DNA from: an uncultured Prevotella sp.
GTDB lineage: Bacteria > Bacteroidota > Bacteroidia > Bacteroidales > Bacteroidaceae
Assembly: GCA_946623195.1 (NCBI GenBank)
Contig: CAMOQW010000081.1
Location: 1-6,208 of the forward strand
Direction of reading: 5' to 3'
Length of the DNA: 6,208 bases
A program made the translations under genes and the position numbers. A model generated the notes under the pieces. It ran no database searches and was not told the DNA's origin. It saw only the letters and a program-made list of their open reading frames with translations. Shown here in pieces: positions 6,021 to 6,208 of this stretch (positions are counted from its first letter, which is position 1; every line of letters begins with the position of its first letter).

Positions 6021-6208
6021 GCAGGGTTTTTGAAATCTTATTATTGTCAGCCCCAAACATCTCCAAACTCACAGTCCGACTTGTGATGTTATCATCGTTA
6101 CACGTAGGCAATAACCATACATTGATGTGTTCCATGTTTCGTTGTCTTCCAGTCTGATGCGATGATACAAAAGATTTTCGAATAGAAACCAGACGCTAAA
6201 GTGACAAA
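6013..6208. other. Unassigned intergenic sequence at the right edge
   Basis: No gene can be supported here. Both strands lack a coding frame of any recognisable family. The best frame is a minus-strand 53-codon one (6135-5974) that runs through the protease promoter and has no motif. I see no tRNA, no hairpin with a T-run and no clear promoter towards the right. The neighbouring gene must lie beyond the window. Confidence 0.5.

Noticed and set aside
5974..6135. Minus-strand 53-codon frame starting MEHINVWLLP
   Set aside because: It runs through both elements of the protease promoter, resembles no family I know, and has no upstream promoter. A frame this short is expected by chance.
1..6208. 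Polysaccharide utilisation locus, defence island or mobile element
   Set aside because: Only one carbohydrate-active gene is present, with no SusC/SusD or sensor-regulator, and there are no transposase, integrase, toxin-antitoxin or CRISPR features. Exonuclease VII and IlvE are ordinary housekeeping genes.

Overview
The window looks like chromosomal DNA from a Bacteroidales bacterium, most likely Prevotella or a close relative. Three upstream regions carry the Bacteroidetes-type promoter (TTG or TTTG, 19-20 bases, then TAnnTTTG). No Shine-Dalgarno sequences are evident. The protein families and their sequence style (group II-like IlvE, a secreted GH43 enzyme, a Bacteroidetes-style subtilase) also fit. 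No rRNA, tRNA, CRISPR array, insertion sequence or phage gene is visible.

Layout, left to right. (1) 1-890, minus strand: most of ilvE, a branched-chain amino acid aminotransferase whose C-terminal end lies beyond the left edge. (2) 891-1041: a 151-base divergent intergenic region with one promoter for ilvE and one for the next gene. (3) 1042-3084, plus strand: a secreted 680-residue protein with two consecutive GH43-type five-bladed propeller domains, each with a plausible Asp/Asp/Glu catalytic set. (4) 3085-3094: only ten bases separate this gene from the convergent xseB, and a short perfect inverted repeat spans the junction. (5) 5953 down to 3095, minus strand: a tight three-gene unit of a secreted S8 (subtilisin-like) protease, xseA and xseB. 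The protease and xseA are 13 bases apart, and xseA and xseB overlap by 4 bases (ATGA). A strong promoter match lies just upstream of the protease. (6) 5954-6208: 255 bases with that promoter and otherwise no gene I can support.

The genes do not form one pathway. IlvE is amino-acid housekeeping. The GH43 protein probably releases arabinose or xylose from plant polysaccharide outside the cytoplasm, but no SusC/SusD pair or other polysaccharide-utilisation gene is in view. XseA and XseB form exodeoxyribonuclease VII. The protease appears to be co-transcribed with them, although its product is exported and theirs stays in the cytoplasm.

I found no clear candidate for a new multi-gene system. The points most worth a second look are the double-domain GH43 enzyme, a similar promoter sequence shared by ilvE and the protease, and a heptamer repeat forming the junction between the protease and xseA.
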